Assembly (NCBI RefSeq): GCF_042676245.1
Contig: NZ_JBHTKA010000015.1
Coordinates: 124,001-188,000, forward strand
Length of the DNA stretch: 64,000 nt
Source of the DNA: Ohtaekwangia kribbensis
GTDB taxonomy: Bacteria; Bacteroidota; Bacteroidia; Cytophagales; Cyclobacteriaceae
Reading direction: 5' to 3'
The position numbers and the translations under genes were made by a program. Below, piece after piece: positions 1-8,689 of this stretch. The notes beneath the pieces are model-generated. The model saw only the letters and a list, made by a program, of their open reading frames with translations, was not told the DNA's origin and ran no database searches. Position 1 is the first letter of the stretch. The number at the start of each line of letters is the position of its first letter.

Positions 1-3000
1 TGCCACCCATCGCGGTCATCTGCGTTTTAACCAAATATAGGCCCATGCCTTTTCCTTCAATATGTAAATGAAAACGGCGATATAGTGTAAAGATCTTGTC
101 CTTATATAAGGCCGTGTCCATACCGAGTCCATTGTCTTGTATCGTTACGTGAAAGTAATTATCCTTTACTTCCGAGCGAATGCTCACGACCGGCTTTCTT
201 TCCGGGTGCCTATATTTAATGGCATTGCCGATCAGGTTCAGTAATATACTATCGAGGTAAGCCTTCACAGTCCAGACCGTAGCACCGTTCGAGAAATCTT
301 CGACAAATATAGTTTGTGTGTCCTGTATCTCTTTCTCCATGTTTATCTTGATGAGGCGCAACTCTTCTTCCAGGTTCACAGGTGCAATTACCGATGCCGA
401 GTTTCTCCGCGCTTCGAGCACGGTGTTGAGATCTTTTACAACACGATCGAGCTCTTCTGTGGTAAATACAATCTTATCCACAATCATCATGGCCTCTTTC
501 AAATCGTTGTGACAGATGTTCAATATATGACCGAGGCCCAGTATCCTCGCTACAGGTGCGCGCAAGTTATGAGCCGAGATGAAAGCGAACTGTTCCAGTT
601 GCTGATTATATTCAACCAAATCACGTGTTCGTTCTTCAACCTGTGCCTCGAGTGTTTCGTTTCGTAATGTTATTTCTTCGTTCTGTTTCTCGATTGTCTC
701 ACGGGCTTTTTGCAGCTCCACATTTTGTGCTGATACGATATCGCGTTGTGCCGATATTTCTTCCTGGCTCTGAATCAGTTCTTCATTCTGTTGTTCCAGT
801 TCTTCGGTTCGCTTCTGTACCTGTAGCTCCAACATCCTGTTATGCCGTTTGATGTTACGAACGCGCAATTTATAGATAGCGACAGCAACTGCTGTGAGCA
901 CAAATATACCGGTCAGTTTTGCCCACCATGTGCCCCACCACGGTGGCAGTATACGGATTACCAGGGTAGCACCTTGTTCATTCCAGACGCCATCGTTGTT
1001 ACTGGCTTTTACCCTGAAAGTATATATATTCGGATCAAGGTTGGTAAACATAACCGATCGCTGGTCGCCTACATAATTCCAATCGGAATGAAAACCCTCG
1101 AGTTTATAGGCATACTGATTTTTATCGGGAGCGGTAAAATTGAGCGCTACATATTTTAACGAAAAGAAGTTATACTCGGGAGGAAGTGTCAGTATTTTCG
1201 TTTCGCTGATCTGCCGTTGCAATATACCTCCGAGATCACCCGGTCTGACAGGTTCATTGAGAATGCCGAGTTCAGTTATGAAAACTCCCGGTGCAAAGAG
1301 ATTGTCGCGCACGCTGTCGGGATTGAAAACAGTAATGCCTTTACCGCCAAAGAGGAATTGATTGTTCCTATACCGAAGGCTTGCGTTGGCTTTATAGTCG
1401 TTGCTGGGTAAACCATCGGCGACATCGTAATTTCGAAATATACCCGTGTCGGGATTGAACCGCGATATGCCGGCCGAGGTGCTCAGCCACAAGTTACCAT
1501 GATCATCTTCGAGCATAGCCTGTATCATATTGTTACGTAATCCATCGCGCGTAGTATATCTCTTTTTGAACGTGCCATTGATGAGAAGATGCAGACCTTT
1601 ACGGGTACCAACCCACAGCCGCCCCTGGCTGTCTTCAAATATACTGGTACACAGACCACTTACCTGTACCGAGTCCGGGTGTGTTGCTGTCTCAAACCGC
1701 GTCAGACTTTTTTTTGCAGGATCGTATTGTAATAGCTCTTCGATGGTGCCTATCCAGATATTTCCTTTTTTGTCTTCGTATATAGTATGTATATAGTTGT
1801 TGAATTCAAATTGCCTTTCTCGGATATATTCGAAAGTACCTGCACGTTCATCGGATAGTACATTCAGACCATCATACGTGCCAACCAGTATCTCATGCGT
1901 TTTACTGGATTGTGATATGGCAAATACATTGGGATTGGAAAGAGAACCTCTGCGTTTTTCATCCGGCATATAGTGCACGAAGTTGTCGTGTACCTCATCA
2001 TAGCGATTGAGGCCGCCTCCCCAGGTACCTATCCAGATACGTTGTTGTGTATCCTCGTATATAGCAAGTACAGGATTAGCCTGCAGACTTTCTTTGGCAG
2101 TTGTATGTTTATAGTATTTTATACCGCTCGCCGATTTCATGATTAATCCGCCTTCTGTGCCAACCCATAAGCGGTTCTTCGAGTCAAGTATGATCGCTTT
2201 TACGTTGTTGTTTTCCATGGGTATATCAACCTCCATGAATTTTTCATGCATCCTGTCTATAACTGCTACACCATTGGAAAAGGTGCCTACCCATACGCGT
2301 CCCTCGCGGTCTTTATAGAGTGCGTGAATGGAATTATCCGGCAGCGATTCCGGATCATTTTTGCTGGCTTGAAATGTTAGTAATTCATTGGTAATGGTAT
2401 TCAGCCTGCAGAGGCCGCCATTTTCTGTGCCGATCCAAAGGTAATTTCTGTCCATGCAAACATTCAATACATCGTCTATCGGCAGGGCAGGAGTGGTGCC
2501 TGAATTATAGAGTATATATTTATTCCTCGCTATATCATATTTTTGTACTCCTCCGCGTGCGGCAACCCATAAATTGTTATTGCCATCTTTTACAGCCCGC
2601 TGAAGCCTTATCGGAGGGCCTTGCTGACGTATATATTTCTCTTTCAAATTCCAGCGAAAGAGTCCGACTCCACGAACTCCCACCCAGAACTCATGATCAG
2701 ATGCCGGGATGAGGGCGTGTACCGGGTTGCGTGAATTGAGAAGTTCGTAGTATTGATTACGACCGTTTCGCTTACTTATTTGTTCAGCAAAAGCTTTGTC
2801 ATGACGTAAACCTGCAATCCATACACTGGTATCGTCTTCGTGGAATTCAGCTACCTCGCAGTCAAACGAGTATTGCGGCAGTCGTTTGAAATTATCCTGC
2901 TCACGATTATAGATGTGAAGACCACCACTGCTTGTGCTCACCCACAGTACACCACGTTTGTCTTCAAACAATTTAAGAATAACATTTTTCGACAGACTCG

Positions 3001-3241
3001 TTGTATCATTCGGAATATTTCGATACACCGTTATCTCATAACCATCGAACCGGTTGAGTCCGTCTTCTGTACCGATCCACAAAAAACCACGTGAATCTTG
3101 CAGGATGCTTGACACATGCGGGTTTGATAACGCAGCCGCTATCCTCGAGAATTTAACTTTTTCCAACGGAGATTGGGAGAAAGCTTCGTTCATCAAAAAA
3201 GAGCAAAGCAATAGCGTACGTAGGAAGTGGTTCCTGAGCAT
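1..3241 (-). CDS. Reg_prop/Y_Y_Y sensor histidine kinase (C-terminus cut by window edge)
   Basis: The frame is open from an ATG at 3241 to the left edge (1080 codons), so the C-terminus is missing. A signal peptide (MLRNHFLRTLLLCSFLMNEA) opens the protein. About 14 W-[IV]-G-T type Reg_prop blades follow (for example LWIGTEDGLNRF, IWIGTWGGGLNRY), enough for two seven-bladed propellers. A Y_Y_Y domain ends in ILPPWWGTWW just before a transmembrane segment near residues 775-795. Then come a long coiled coil and a HisKA box ISAHNLRAPVARIL with the phospho-acceptor at His891. The ATPase domain shows the N box (LLNLIGNAIKYR), DNGLGM, and GKGMGLYLVKTQ at the very edge, so few ATPase residues are lost; a receiver domain beyond the edge cannot be excluded. 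The family senses periplasmic ligands, often glycans; the ligand here is unknown. Confidence 0.93.
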   Translation of the reverse strand, partial: MLRNHFLRTLLLCSFLMNEAFSQSPLEKVKFSRIAAALSNPHVSSILQDSRGFLWIGTEDGLNRFDGYEITVYRNIPNDTTSLSKNVILKLFEDKRGVLWVSTSSGGLHIYNREQDNFKRLPQYSFDCEVAEFHEDDTSVWIAGLRHDKAFAEQISKRNGRNQYYELLNSRNPVHALIPASDHEFWVGVRGVGLFRWNLKEKYIRQQGPPIRLQRAVKDGNNNLWVAARGGVQKYDIARNKYILYNSGTTPALPIDDVLNVCMDRNYLWIGTENGGLCRLNTITNELLTFQASKNDPESLPDNSIHALYKDREGRVWVGTFSNGVAVIDRMHEKFMEVDIPMENNNVKAIILDSKNRLWVGTEGGLIMKSASGIKYYKHTTAKESLQANPVLAIYEDTQQRIWIGTWGGGLNRYDEVHDNFVHYMPDEKRRGSLSNPNVFAISQSSKTHEILVGTYDGLNVLSDERAGTFEYIRERQFEFNNYIHTIYEDKKGNIWIGTIEELLQYDPAKKSLTRFETATHPDSVQVSGLCTSIFEDSQGRLWVGTRKGLHLLINGTFKKRYTTRDGLRNNMIQAMLEDDHGNLWLSTSAGISRFNPDTGIFRNYDVADGLPSNDYKANASLRYRNNQFLFGGKGITVFNPDSVRDNLFAPGVFITELGILNEPVRPGDLGGILQRQISETKILTLPPEYNFFSLKYVALNFTAPDKNQYAYKLEGFHSDWNYVGDQRSVMFTNLDPNIYTFRVKASNNDGVWNEQGATLVIRILPPWWGTWWAKLTGIFVLTAVAVAIYKLRVRNIKRHNRMLELQVQKRTEELEQQNEELIQSQEEISAQRDIVSAQNVELQKARETIEKQNEEITLRNETLEAQVEERTRDLVEYNQQLEQFAFISAHNLRAPVARILGLGHILNICHNDLKEAMMIVDKIVFTTEELDRVVKDLNTVLEARRNSASVIAPVNLEEELRLIKINMEKEIQDTQTIFVEDFSNGATVWTVKAYLDSILLNLIGNAIKYRHPERKPVVSIRSEVKDNYFHVTIQDNGLGMDTALYKDKIFTLYRRFHLHIEGKGMGLYLVKTQMTAMGG

Positions 3242-3629
3242 ATTGGTGCGTGCAAACACAGCAGATGAATATACAAATTTTCGAGCGAAGAAATCCTATA
3301 ATTTTATTCCAGGCTCCAGGTCTGCCAACACGGATCTGATGTTGATGATTATCGAATACAGGTTTTACGGATATTTTTATATAACAGTGATCGCAAAATT
3401 ATAGTATATATATAGTGTAAAACCAGGAAGCGTAATGTAAAGAAGATAGCGTTTGATGTTTAGATTTTTTTCAGGCCGAAATTGGATTATGTTTGCTTAC
3501 ATTTTGTTAGTTCTTAACAGGAGATTACGTGACTGACAAGTAATAAAATTAACCGTGGATATAATCAATAACGAATATCCGTTAACAATTTCATAACAAC
3601 CAAGATCATCTCAATTCACAATGGCACTT

Positions 3630-3637
3630 TACCTTTG
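3630..3637 (+). promoter_or_regulatory. Bacteroidota -7 box TACCTTTG
   Basis: TACCTTTG matches the TAnnTTTG -7 element of Bacteroidota housekeeping promoters. It lies 76 bases before the ATG of the phosphoesterase and upstream of the leader hairpin, so the hairpin would be transcribed. No clear TTTG -33 element is visible. Confidence 0.45.
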
Positions 3638-3662
3638 CAGCAAAGAACTTCTTCATAGGTTT

Positions 3663-3699
3663 GGGGATTCCCCGAGAGACATTCGTGTCTTGGGGAATC
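3663..3699 (+). promoter_or_regulatory. Leader hairpin with two exclusive pairings
   Basis: GATTCCCC (3666-3673) is the exact reverse complement of GGGGAATC (3692-3699). Inside, GACA and TGTC close a TTCG tetraloop. The segment GGGGA at 3663-3667 can instead pair with TTCCCC (3668-3673), so the C-run has two possible partners. The 3' arm ends 14 bases before the ATG at 3714 and there is no T-run, so this looks more like a translational control or stability element than a terminator. Function is inference. Confidence 0.5.
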
Positions 3700-3713
3700 A
3701 TTATTTATAACCA

Positions 3714-4571
3714 ATGGGCAAGAAAAAGAAACGAGAGCTGGAACTCGTCATTTTATCAGATATACACCTTGGCACCTACGGCTGTCATGCGGAGGAGTTG
3801 TTGCGTTATCTCAAAACCATCAAGCCGAAGAAAGTTATACTCAATGGCGACATCATCGACATGTGGCAGTTCAGTAAACGCTACTGGCCCAAGTCGCACA
3901 TGCAGGTGATCAAGCACATTATGGGCCTGCTCTCCAAAAATACCAAAGTAATATATCTTACCGGTAACCACGATGAAATGCTGCGCAAGTTTGCCGGCCT
4001 GCGTCTAGGCTCATTTGTTATCGACAATAAAATTGTACTAAAACTAAACGGCAAACGTGCCTGGGTTTTTCATGGTGATGTATTTGATGTTACCATGCAA
4101 TACTCCAAGTGGCTTGCCAAGTTGGGAGCCATTGGTTATGATACGCTCATCCTGATCAACACCATGGTCAACTGGTTTTTGCTGAAATTAGGGAGGGAAA
4201 AGATATCGCTTTCCAAGCGCGTGAAAGATAGTGTGAAGTCTGCTGTAAAGTTTATCAACGACTTTGAGAAAACTGCCGGAGATATAGCCATTGAAAATGG
4301 TTATGACTATGTTGTGTGCGGCCATATCCATCACCCTGAAATGAAAAGAATCGCCACCGATAAAGGTGAAGTGATGTACCTGAACTCAGGCGACTGGATT
4401 GAGAACCTTTCGTGCCTGGAATATGATGGTACGAACTGGAGCATTTATAGGTATGCCGAAGATAAAGTTGCCCAGGCCATAAAATTACCGAAACGATTTC
4501 GAGGTGACAGGCTCGATAACGATGAAATTTTTCGCGACCTTGTCAACGAATTTTTAACGGTTAAAAAGTGA
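3714..4571 (+). CDS. LpxH-like UDP-2,3-diacylglucosamine diphosphatase family metallophosphoesterase
   Basis: A 285-aa calcineurin-fold phosphoesterase. The metal ligands sit in the standard order: SDIHLG near residue 14, NGDIIDMW near 44, GNHDEML near 83, FHGDVFD near 118 and CGHIHHP near 203. The family relatives cleave UDP-2,3-diacylglucosamine to lipid X in lipid A synthesis at the inner membrane. It is longer than E. coli LpxH (about 240 aa), so the exact substrate is inference. Its stop overlaps the GTG start of the next gene by four bases (GTGA), pointing to translational coupling with the glycosyltransferase. Confidence 0.85.
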   Translation: MGKKKKRELELVILSDIHLGTYGCHAEELLRYLKTIKPKKVILNGDIIDMWQFSKRYWPKSHMQVIKHIMGLLSKNTKVIYLTGNHDEMLRKFAGLRLGSFVIDNKIVLKLNGKRAWVFHGDVFDVTMQYSKWLAKLGAIGYDTLILINTMVNWFLLKLGREKISLSKRVKDSVKSAVKFINDFEKTAGDIAIENGYDYVVCGHIHHPEMKRIATDKGEVMYLNSGDWIENLSCLEYDGTNWSIYRYAEDKVAQAIKLPKRFRGDRLDNDEIFRDLVNEFLTVKK

Positions 4572-5557
4572 AAATCCTATTTGCTATTCAAGGTACAGGT
4601 AACGGTCACCTGGCCCGCGCGGAAGATGTCATCCCGGTGCTGCAACAGTATGGCGACCTCGATCTGTTCATCAGTGGTGCCCAGGCCGATATAAAATTAC
4701 CCTATCCGGTAAAGTATAAATCCAAAGGTCTCAGTTTCTTTTTCGGAAAGAGCGGGGGTATAGATTTCCTGCGAACCTTCAAGCAAAACAGCTCCAAAGA
4801 GGTATATAAAGAGATCAAGAAATTCCCGGTGGAGAAATACGACCTGGTCATAAACGACTTTGAACCAATCAGTGCGTGGGCTTGTCGCAAGCGCGATATA
4901 CCCTGCGTGGGACTCAGCCATCAGTCGGCATTGCTTTCATCGAAAGTGCCAACACCGAAGAAGATAGATCCCGTAGGAGAATGGGTGTTGCATAACTACG
5001 CGCCCGTTGAAAAGTATGTATCGTTCCACTTTGAGCGCTACGACAAGAATATATATACACCGGTTATCCGCTCTGCTGTGCGGGAGAGTAACAATGTAGA
5101 AAAGGAACATTATACCGTATATCTCCCTTCGTACGATGATAAGAAGCTGGTGCCGTTACTGGCGAAGATCCCGAAGATAAAGTGGCACATTTTCTCAAAG
5201 CACGCAAAAAAGCCGTATCACATCGGTAAACTTTCTGTATACCCGGTTAATAAAGATGAATTTGCCGAGAGCATGACATCTGCAAAAGGCGTACTGTGCG
5301 GTGCGGGTTTTGAAACACCGGCCGAAGCTTTATACCTGGGCAAGAAGTTAATGGTGGTGCCTATGAAATCGCAGTTGGAACAGCATTACAATGCCGCATC
5401 CCTGAAACAACTCGGTGTACCCGTACTGAAAAAAATGCGCAAGCGAAACATAGAGAAGATCGTAGAGTGGATTGAAACCGACAAGCGCGTCACGGTACAA
5501 TATGATAACGTTACTGCCGAAGCCGTAGAACGGGCCGTGAAGCTGGGTAGAAGCTGA
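4568..5557 (+). CDS. MurG/GT28-like glycosyltransferase
   Basis: A 329-aa cytoplasmic glycosyltransferase of the GT-B type. It opens with ILFAIQGTGNGHLARA, the glycine-rich acceptor loop of MurG/UGT-like enzymes. The donor half carries GVLCGAGFETPAEAL and VPMKSQLEQHYNA, matching the sugar-nucleotide site followed by the E-Q-H segment of the family. The start is GTG at 4568, overlapping the preceding stop. Pairing with an LpxH-like enzyme suggests a role in the outer envelope; donor and acceptor cannot be read from sequence. A strong terminator hairpin follows at 5622. Confidence 0.82.
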   Translation: MKILFAIQGTGNGHLARAEDVIPVLQQYGDLDLFISGAQADIKLPYPVKYKSKGLSFFFGKSGGIDFLRTFKQNSSKEVYKEIKKFPVEKYDLVINDFEPISAWACRKRDIPCVGLSHQSALLSSKVPTPKKIDPVGEWVLHNYAPVEKYVSFHFERYDKNIYTPVIRSAVRESNNVEKEHYTVYLPSYDDKKLVPLLAKIPKIKWHIFSKHAKKPYHIGKLSVYPVNKDEFAESMTSAKGVLCGAGFETPAEALYLGKKLMVVPMKSQLEQHYNAASLKQLGVPVLKKMRKRNIEKIVEWIETDKRVTVQYDNVTAEAVERAVKLGRS

Positions 5558-5621
5558 TATACTATATATCGTTGTCCGGTATTCGTTACAGGTTATCCGT
5601 TAAATTACTTTTCTATAGATA

Positions 5622-5660
5622 CACTGCGCAGAGACATTAGTATCTGCGCAGTGATTTTAC
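5622..5660 (+). terminator. Terminator after phosphoesterase-glycosyltransferase operon
   Basis: CACTGCGCAGA (5622-5632) and TCTGCGCAGTG (5643-5653) form a perfect 11-bp stem over a 10-base loop, followed by ATTTTAC. GATAC just upstream (5618-5622) could also pair with GTATC inside the loop (5640-5644), an alternative fold. Confidence 0.65.
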
Positions 5661-5670
5661 TTGTAGCATG

Positions 5671-5689
5671 CAGCTCACAACTCAAAGCT
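5671..5689. repeat. Dispersed AGCT-type repeat, copy 1
   Basis: CAGCTCACAACTCAAAGCT differs at one base from CAGCTCGCAACTCAAAGCT at 11506-11524. Both copies lie between genes. Confidence 0.55.
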
Positions 5690-5775
5690 ATTTTCAGCTA
5701 TATTTCAACATTTCGTAATCCCCATATAAACATCCGGTAACGTTTGTCTTGTATTTTGCCTGGAGAAGAAAAGTT

Positions 5776-6465
5776 ATGAGAGAGAAAAAACATTTCCGGG
5801 TACTGGTGGTTGATGATGATAAGGATATTCTTGAGTTACTGGAGTATAACCTGGAGAAAGAAGGGTTTACGGTAAAGACCATTGATGAAAGCCAGGATGC
5901 AGTAGCCGTGGCAAAAGATTTTTCCCCCGATCTAATTATCCTGGACATAATGATGCCGCACCCGAATGGCATCGAAATATGCCGCGAGCTGCGAAGCATG
6001 AAACGCTTTGCCGATACCTATATATTCTTTCTCACGGCCAAGTCAGAAAATTATTACCACGAAGCGGCACTCGATACGGGCGGTGATGACTATATCGAGA
6101 AAGTTATCGGCCTGCGTGCGCTTACCTATAAAGTTGCCACGGTACTGAAGCGTAAGTTTGTGATCCGTAAAAGTATAGCAGAACTGAAGATCGGCAACCT
6201 GCGCATTCATCGCAAGTCCAATTCGGTGCAGATCGGGGATGACGAAATTACCCTGAGCAAACCTGAGTTCGAGTTGCTGTTCTTCTTCGCGCAGAATCCC
6301 AGCAAAGTAATTTCACACGAAAACCTGCTTCAGAATATATGGGGTTCGGAGATATACCTGTTCGATACCTCCATCGATGTATATATCCAGAACCTCCGGA
6401 AGAAGTTAGGCATAAATCTCATTCATCGCACCAGCGATAATCGTTACCGGCTGGATCACCGGTAA
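5776..6465 (+). CDS. OmpR/PhoB-family response regulator
   Basis: A 229-aa two-domain regulator. The receiver domain has VVDDDKD and the phospho-acceptor Asp57 in LIILDIMMP, then LTAKSE and the switch Lys in DDYIEKVIG, where the usual K-P reads K-V. The C-terminal winged helix (about residues 125-229) shows LSKPEFELLFFFAQNP and IDVYIQNLRKKL, as in OmpR/PhoB proteins; the usual VRGVGYRL end reads TSDNRYRLDH. I chose ATG 5776 (MREKKHFRVLVVDD) over an upstream in-frame start at 5749 because it sits at the normal distance from the domain and follows GGAGAAG. No kinase is adjacent. Confidence 0.9.
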   Translation: MREKKHFRVLVVDDDKDILELLEYNLEKEGFTVKTIDESQDAVAVAKDFSPDLIILDIMMPHPNGIEICRELRSMKRFADTYIFFLTAKSENYYHEAALDTGGDDYIEKVIGLRALTYKVATVLKRKFVIRKSIAELKIGNLRIHRKSNSVQIGDDEITLSKPEFELLFFFAQNPSKVISHENLLQNIWGSEIYLFDTSIDVYIQNLRKKLGINLIHRTSDNRYRLDHR

Positions 6466-6473
6466 GTATATAA

Positions 6474-7013
6474 TTAATTCCGTTTTTCAGAGGCAGGTGG
6501 TACTACGCCCAGTTTTTGCAATACGAGATTCGAGATGTTATACTTCTGATCGCTGAACAACAACACATCACCACCACCAAGCATTTGCGGGTTGATGATA
6601 TAGGAATAACCGTGTTCAGTGGCTACCGCTTCTATAGCTTGTCCTACTTTCGTGAACACCGGTGTAATGAGTTCATGCTGTTTCTTCTCGATGGATGCCT
6701 GGGCATTACGTCTGAAATTCTCAAGGTTCTCCTGCAGGTATGCCAGTTCCGATTCCTTATCCTTGCGTATAGCTTCGGGTGTATCAGCCGGTAAAGACTG
6801 ATACGATTTATACTTTGCTTCGAACTCCTGGGTTTTTAGTTTTAACTGGTTTTGTAATTGAGCCTCGTACGTTTTTAAGTCAACTTCAATTTGTTTGTAT
6901 TCCGGCAAGTGACTGAAGATATACTCCCAGTCAGCGTGACCAATTTTCTGATTGTTCTGCGCCTGTAGGGAAACAGGTATCAACATCAAAACGCAAAAGA
7001 TCTGATTCATCAT
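6474..7013 (-). CDS. OmpH/Skp-family periplasmic chaperone
   Basis: A 179-aa exported protein. A signal peptide ends at about residue 19 (SLQAQ). The body is a long charged helix region (LKTYEAQLQNQLKLKTQEFE and onward), then a C-terminal beta segment with YSYIINPQMLGGGDVLLFSD, typical of Skp/OmpH. Members form trimers that hold unfolded outer-membrane proteins in the periplasm. It converges on the response regulator with only eight bases between stops. Bacteroidota genomes usually carry several copies, often next to bamA; this one stands alone. Confidence 0.85.
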   Translation of the reverse strand: MMNQIFCVLMLIPVSLQAQNNQKIGHADWEYIFSHLPEYKQIEVDLKTYEAQLQNQLKLKTQEFEAKYKSYQSLPADTPEAIRKDKESELAYLQENLENFRRNAQASIEKKQHELITPVFTKVGQAIEAVATEHGYSYIINPQMLGGGDVLLFSDQKYNISNLVLQKLGVVPPASEKRN

Positions 7014-7113
7014 AGACAGTAAAATAGTTAATGTACACCGCAGGCGTCTTTGCTATGATGATTGCTATTCCGAAAAAGTTTATCGGTATAGTAAATATTT
7101 TTACAGGGGGAAG

Positions 7114-7887
7114 CTACCAGAACTTGGAAGACTTGAAGAAAGCGTTGGGTGTTTCACCTGTAAATGACTTGAAGTCTTTTATAAAATGTGCCTGATCAAA
7201 ATAACCGGCAGCATGCGCGGTATCGGTCAGACTTTGCTGAGCGGCATGCGAATCGATAACATGGCGCATGCGCAGTAACGCTGCAAATTGTTTAGGAGAT
7301 GTGCCTACTATGCGTCTGAACTTTTTCTCAAACGGATCGCGACTGATGGGTAAATCTGAGAGTAGCTCCTGTATACGAATGATCCCGTTGGCTGACCTGA
7401 TCGTTTGAATGGCATGGTTGATCAGGCTGTCCGGTAAAGCAGGTCTTAACTTCGAAAGCAGGAAGCGTTCCATCGTTGAGATGCGTGCAGCATGGCTTCG
7501 TGCTTCAGCAAGTTGCTCTTCAATATATATAAGTTCAGTACGCGGTAACAGATCATCCAGCGATATACTGGTCTCAAACAATTCATGCAGGGGCTCGCGA
7601 AAGAAAGCCGTTGCGCCTCCCGCATGAAACTTCACCAGCAGAATGGAAGTCTTCTTTGCATAGTCCATGATGCGTGGCGACTTGCGAACACCCGAAATTA
7701 CCGAGAGCGGCAGAATACCCGTTTCATCCTGCTGCGTATACCGTATACTGCCGTTGAAACGGAACGCCATGATCAGTGATGCTTCCGGTAAAATTTTATT
7801 CACCATGCCCGATTCACTTTCAATGATCGTGAATGTTTTGATGAACGGCCTGAGTTCATCACGCGGTGAATAATTTTCTATACGCAT
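7114..7887 (-). CDS. AraC-family transcriptional regulator
   Basis: A 257-aa protein starting MRIENYSPRDEL. The N-terminal half resembles the small beta-rich sensor domain of Bacteroidota AraC regulators. The C-terminal third is the double helix-turn-helix, with SPKQFAALLRMRHVID in its first half and DTAHAAGYFDQAHFIKDFKS in its second. A longer reading to 8007 exists, but ATG 7887 gives a normal domain start and avoids overlap with the upstream membrane-protein gene, whose stop is 25 bases away. Same-strand order suggests co-transcription with that gene. Confidence 0.87.
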   Translation of the reverse strand: MRIENYSPRDELRPFIKTFTIIESESGMVNKILPEASLIMAFRFNGSIRYTQQDETGILPLSVISGVRKSPRIMDYAKKTSILLVKFHAGGATAFFREPLHELFETSISLDDLLPRTELIYIEEQLAEARSHAARISTMERFLLSKLRPALPDSLINHAIQTIRSANGIIRIQELLSDLPISRDPFEKKFRRIVGTSPKQFAALLRMRHVIDSHAAQQSLTDTAHAAGYFDQAHFIKDFKSFTGETPNAFFKSSKFW

Positions 7888-7912
7888 GCTTACCAAATGT
7901 AATGAATTTCCA

Positions 7913-8617
7913 TTACACCGAAACAACGCGACTCGCACGCGTAGTTCCATCGAGTAGTAATTTTCGGATGGTAACAAGGTGTGCGAATAACACGAGCGGA
8001 ACCACACAGCAAGGCAACCAGGTAAACGGAAAGTATAGCACGGCTATATTGGGCTGATCGAACGCAAGTTGTTGAAACGGCATCGGGGCGGATAGGATAG
8101 CCGTTGTAACGATGTTAGCCAGCAGGCCCAGGCAGATAAAATTCCAGAGAAGGATTATATGCTTGTTGATGCGCTTCGTTACAAAGCCAAAGTAATGGAT
8201 GACAGGAGCTGTAAGACCAGAAAGTATGTCGAGGTTTCTCCCTTCAAAGGTCATGATCTCGGGTATAGTTTTGTGCAGACAGAGTAAATATAGCACGATC
8301 TCGACCGGCACACGTATCGCATGCAGCAACGTTAGTGCTTTCGGATCGAGGCTGTCGATATAGCGTTTCCCGATAGTGGTAACAAACAGTAATATAATAA
8401 GCAGCAACGGTGGTAATATCAGCAATGGAAAGCGGGGAGGGAAGGCATCGGTATGGGTATAAAATCCCGTGAGCGATACGATGGATTGAAAGATCAGCCA
8501 AAGTGCAACAAGCACTATAGAAACCTTCGAGTTTCGGCTGGCTTTATAAAACAGATATATAGTCAGCAGCGTGGTAACTCCGAAGAGTATACTTATATAA
8601 AGAGGTAGTGTTTCCAT
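7913..8617 (-). CDS. Seven-segment hypothetical membrane protein
   Basis: A 234-aa integral membrane protein of unknown function. Hydrophobic segments include LPLYISILFGVTTLLTIYLF, VSIVLVALWLIFQSIVSLTG, LLILPPLLLIILLFV, VEIVLYLLCLH, IILLWNFICLGLLANIVTTA and LPCCVVPLVLFAHLV. A conserved-looking polar stretch KRYIDSLDPKALT lies between segments. I chose ATG 8617 (METLPLYIS); an upstream ATG at 8647 adds ten residues. It sits between the AraC gene downstream and a Crp/Fnr gene upstream on the same strand, so it may be the target or sensor partner of these regulators; that is inference. Confidence 0.72.
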   Translation of the reverse strand: METLPLYISILFGVTTLLTIYLFYKASRNSKVSIVLVALWLIFQSIVSLTGFYTHTDAFPPRFPLLILPPLLLIILLFVTTIGKRYIDSLDPKALTLLHAIRVPVEIVLYLLCLHKTIPEIMTFEGRNLDILSGLTAPVIHYFGFVTKRINKHIILLWNFICLGLLANIVTTAILSAPMPFQQLAFDQPNIAVLYFPFTWLPCCVVPLVLFAHLVTIRKLLLDGTTRASRVVSV

Positions 8618-8689
8618 GGGTAGTGTATTTTGATACAAAGGAAACACGCGCCCGGGACTTTAATCTTGCCAAATGACAAGAAATCACGA

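Larger units (their letters stand above)
3242..3713. other. Intergenic region between divergent genes
   Basis: This 472-base spacer separates the minus-strand sensor kinase from the plus-strand phosphoesterase. It is AT-rich, with a TATATATATAG tract near 3405-3415 and an AACGAATATCCGTTAAC stretch near 3571-3587 resembling other intergenic sequence here. The right end holds a TAnnTTTG promoter box and a hairpin, listed separately. I find no supported gene in it. Confidence 0.6.

Noticed and set aside
314..667. A 117-codon plus-strand frame at the left end
   Set aside because: It is antisense to the HisKA region of the sensor kinase, whose minus-strand frame is intact and motif-rich.
7888..8007. 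Longer N-terminus for the AraC-family regulator
   Set aside because: The extra 40 residues overlap the upstream membrane-protein gene and have no domain match.
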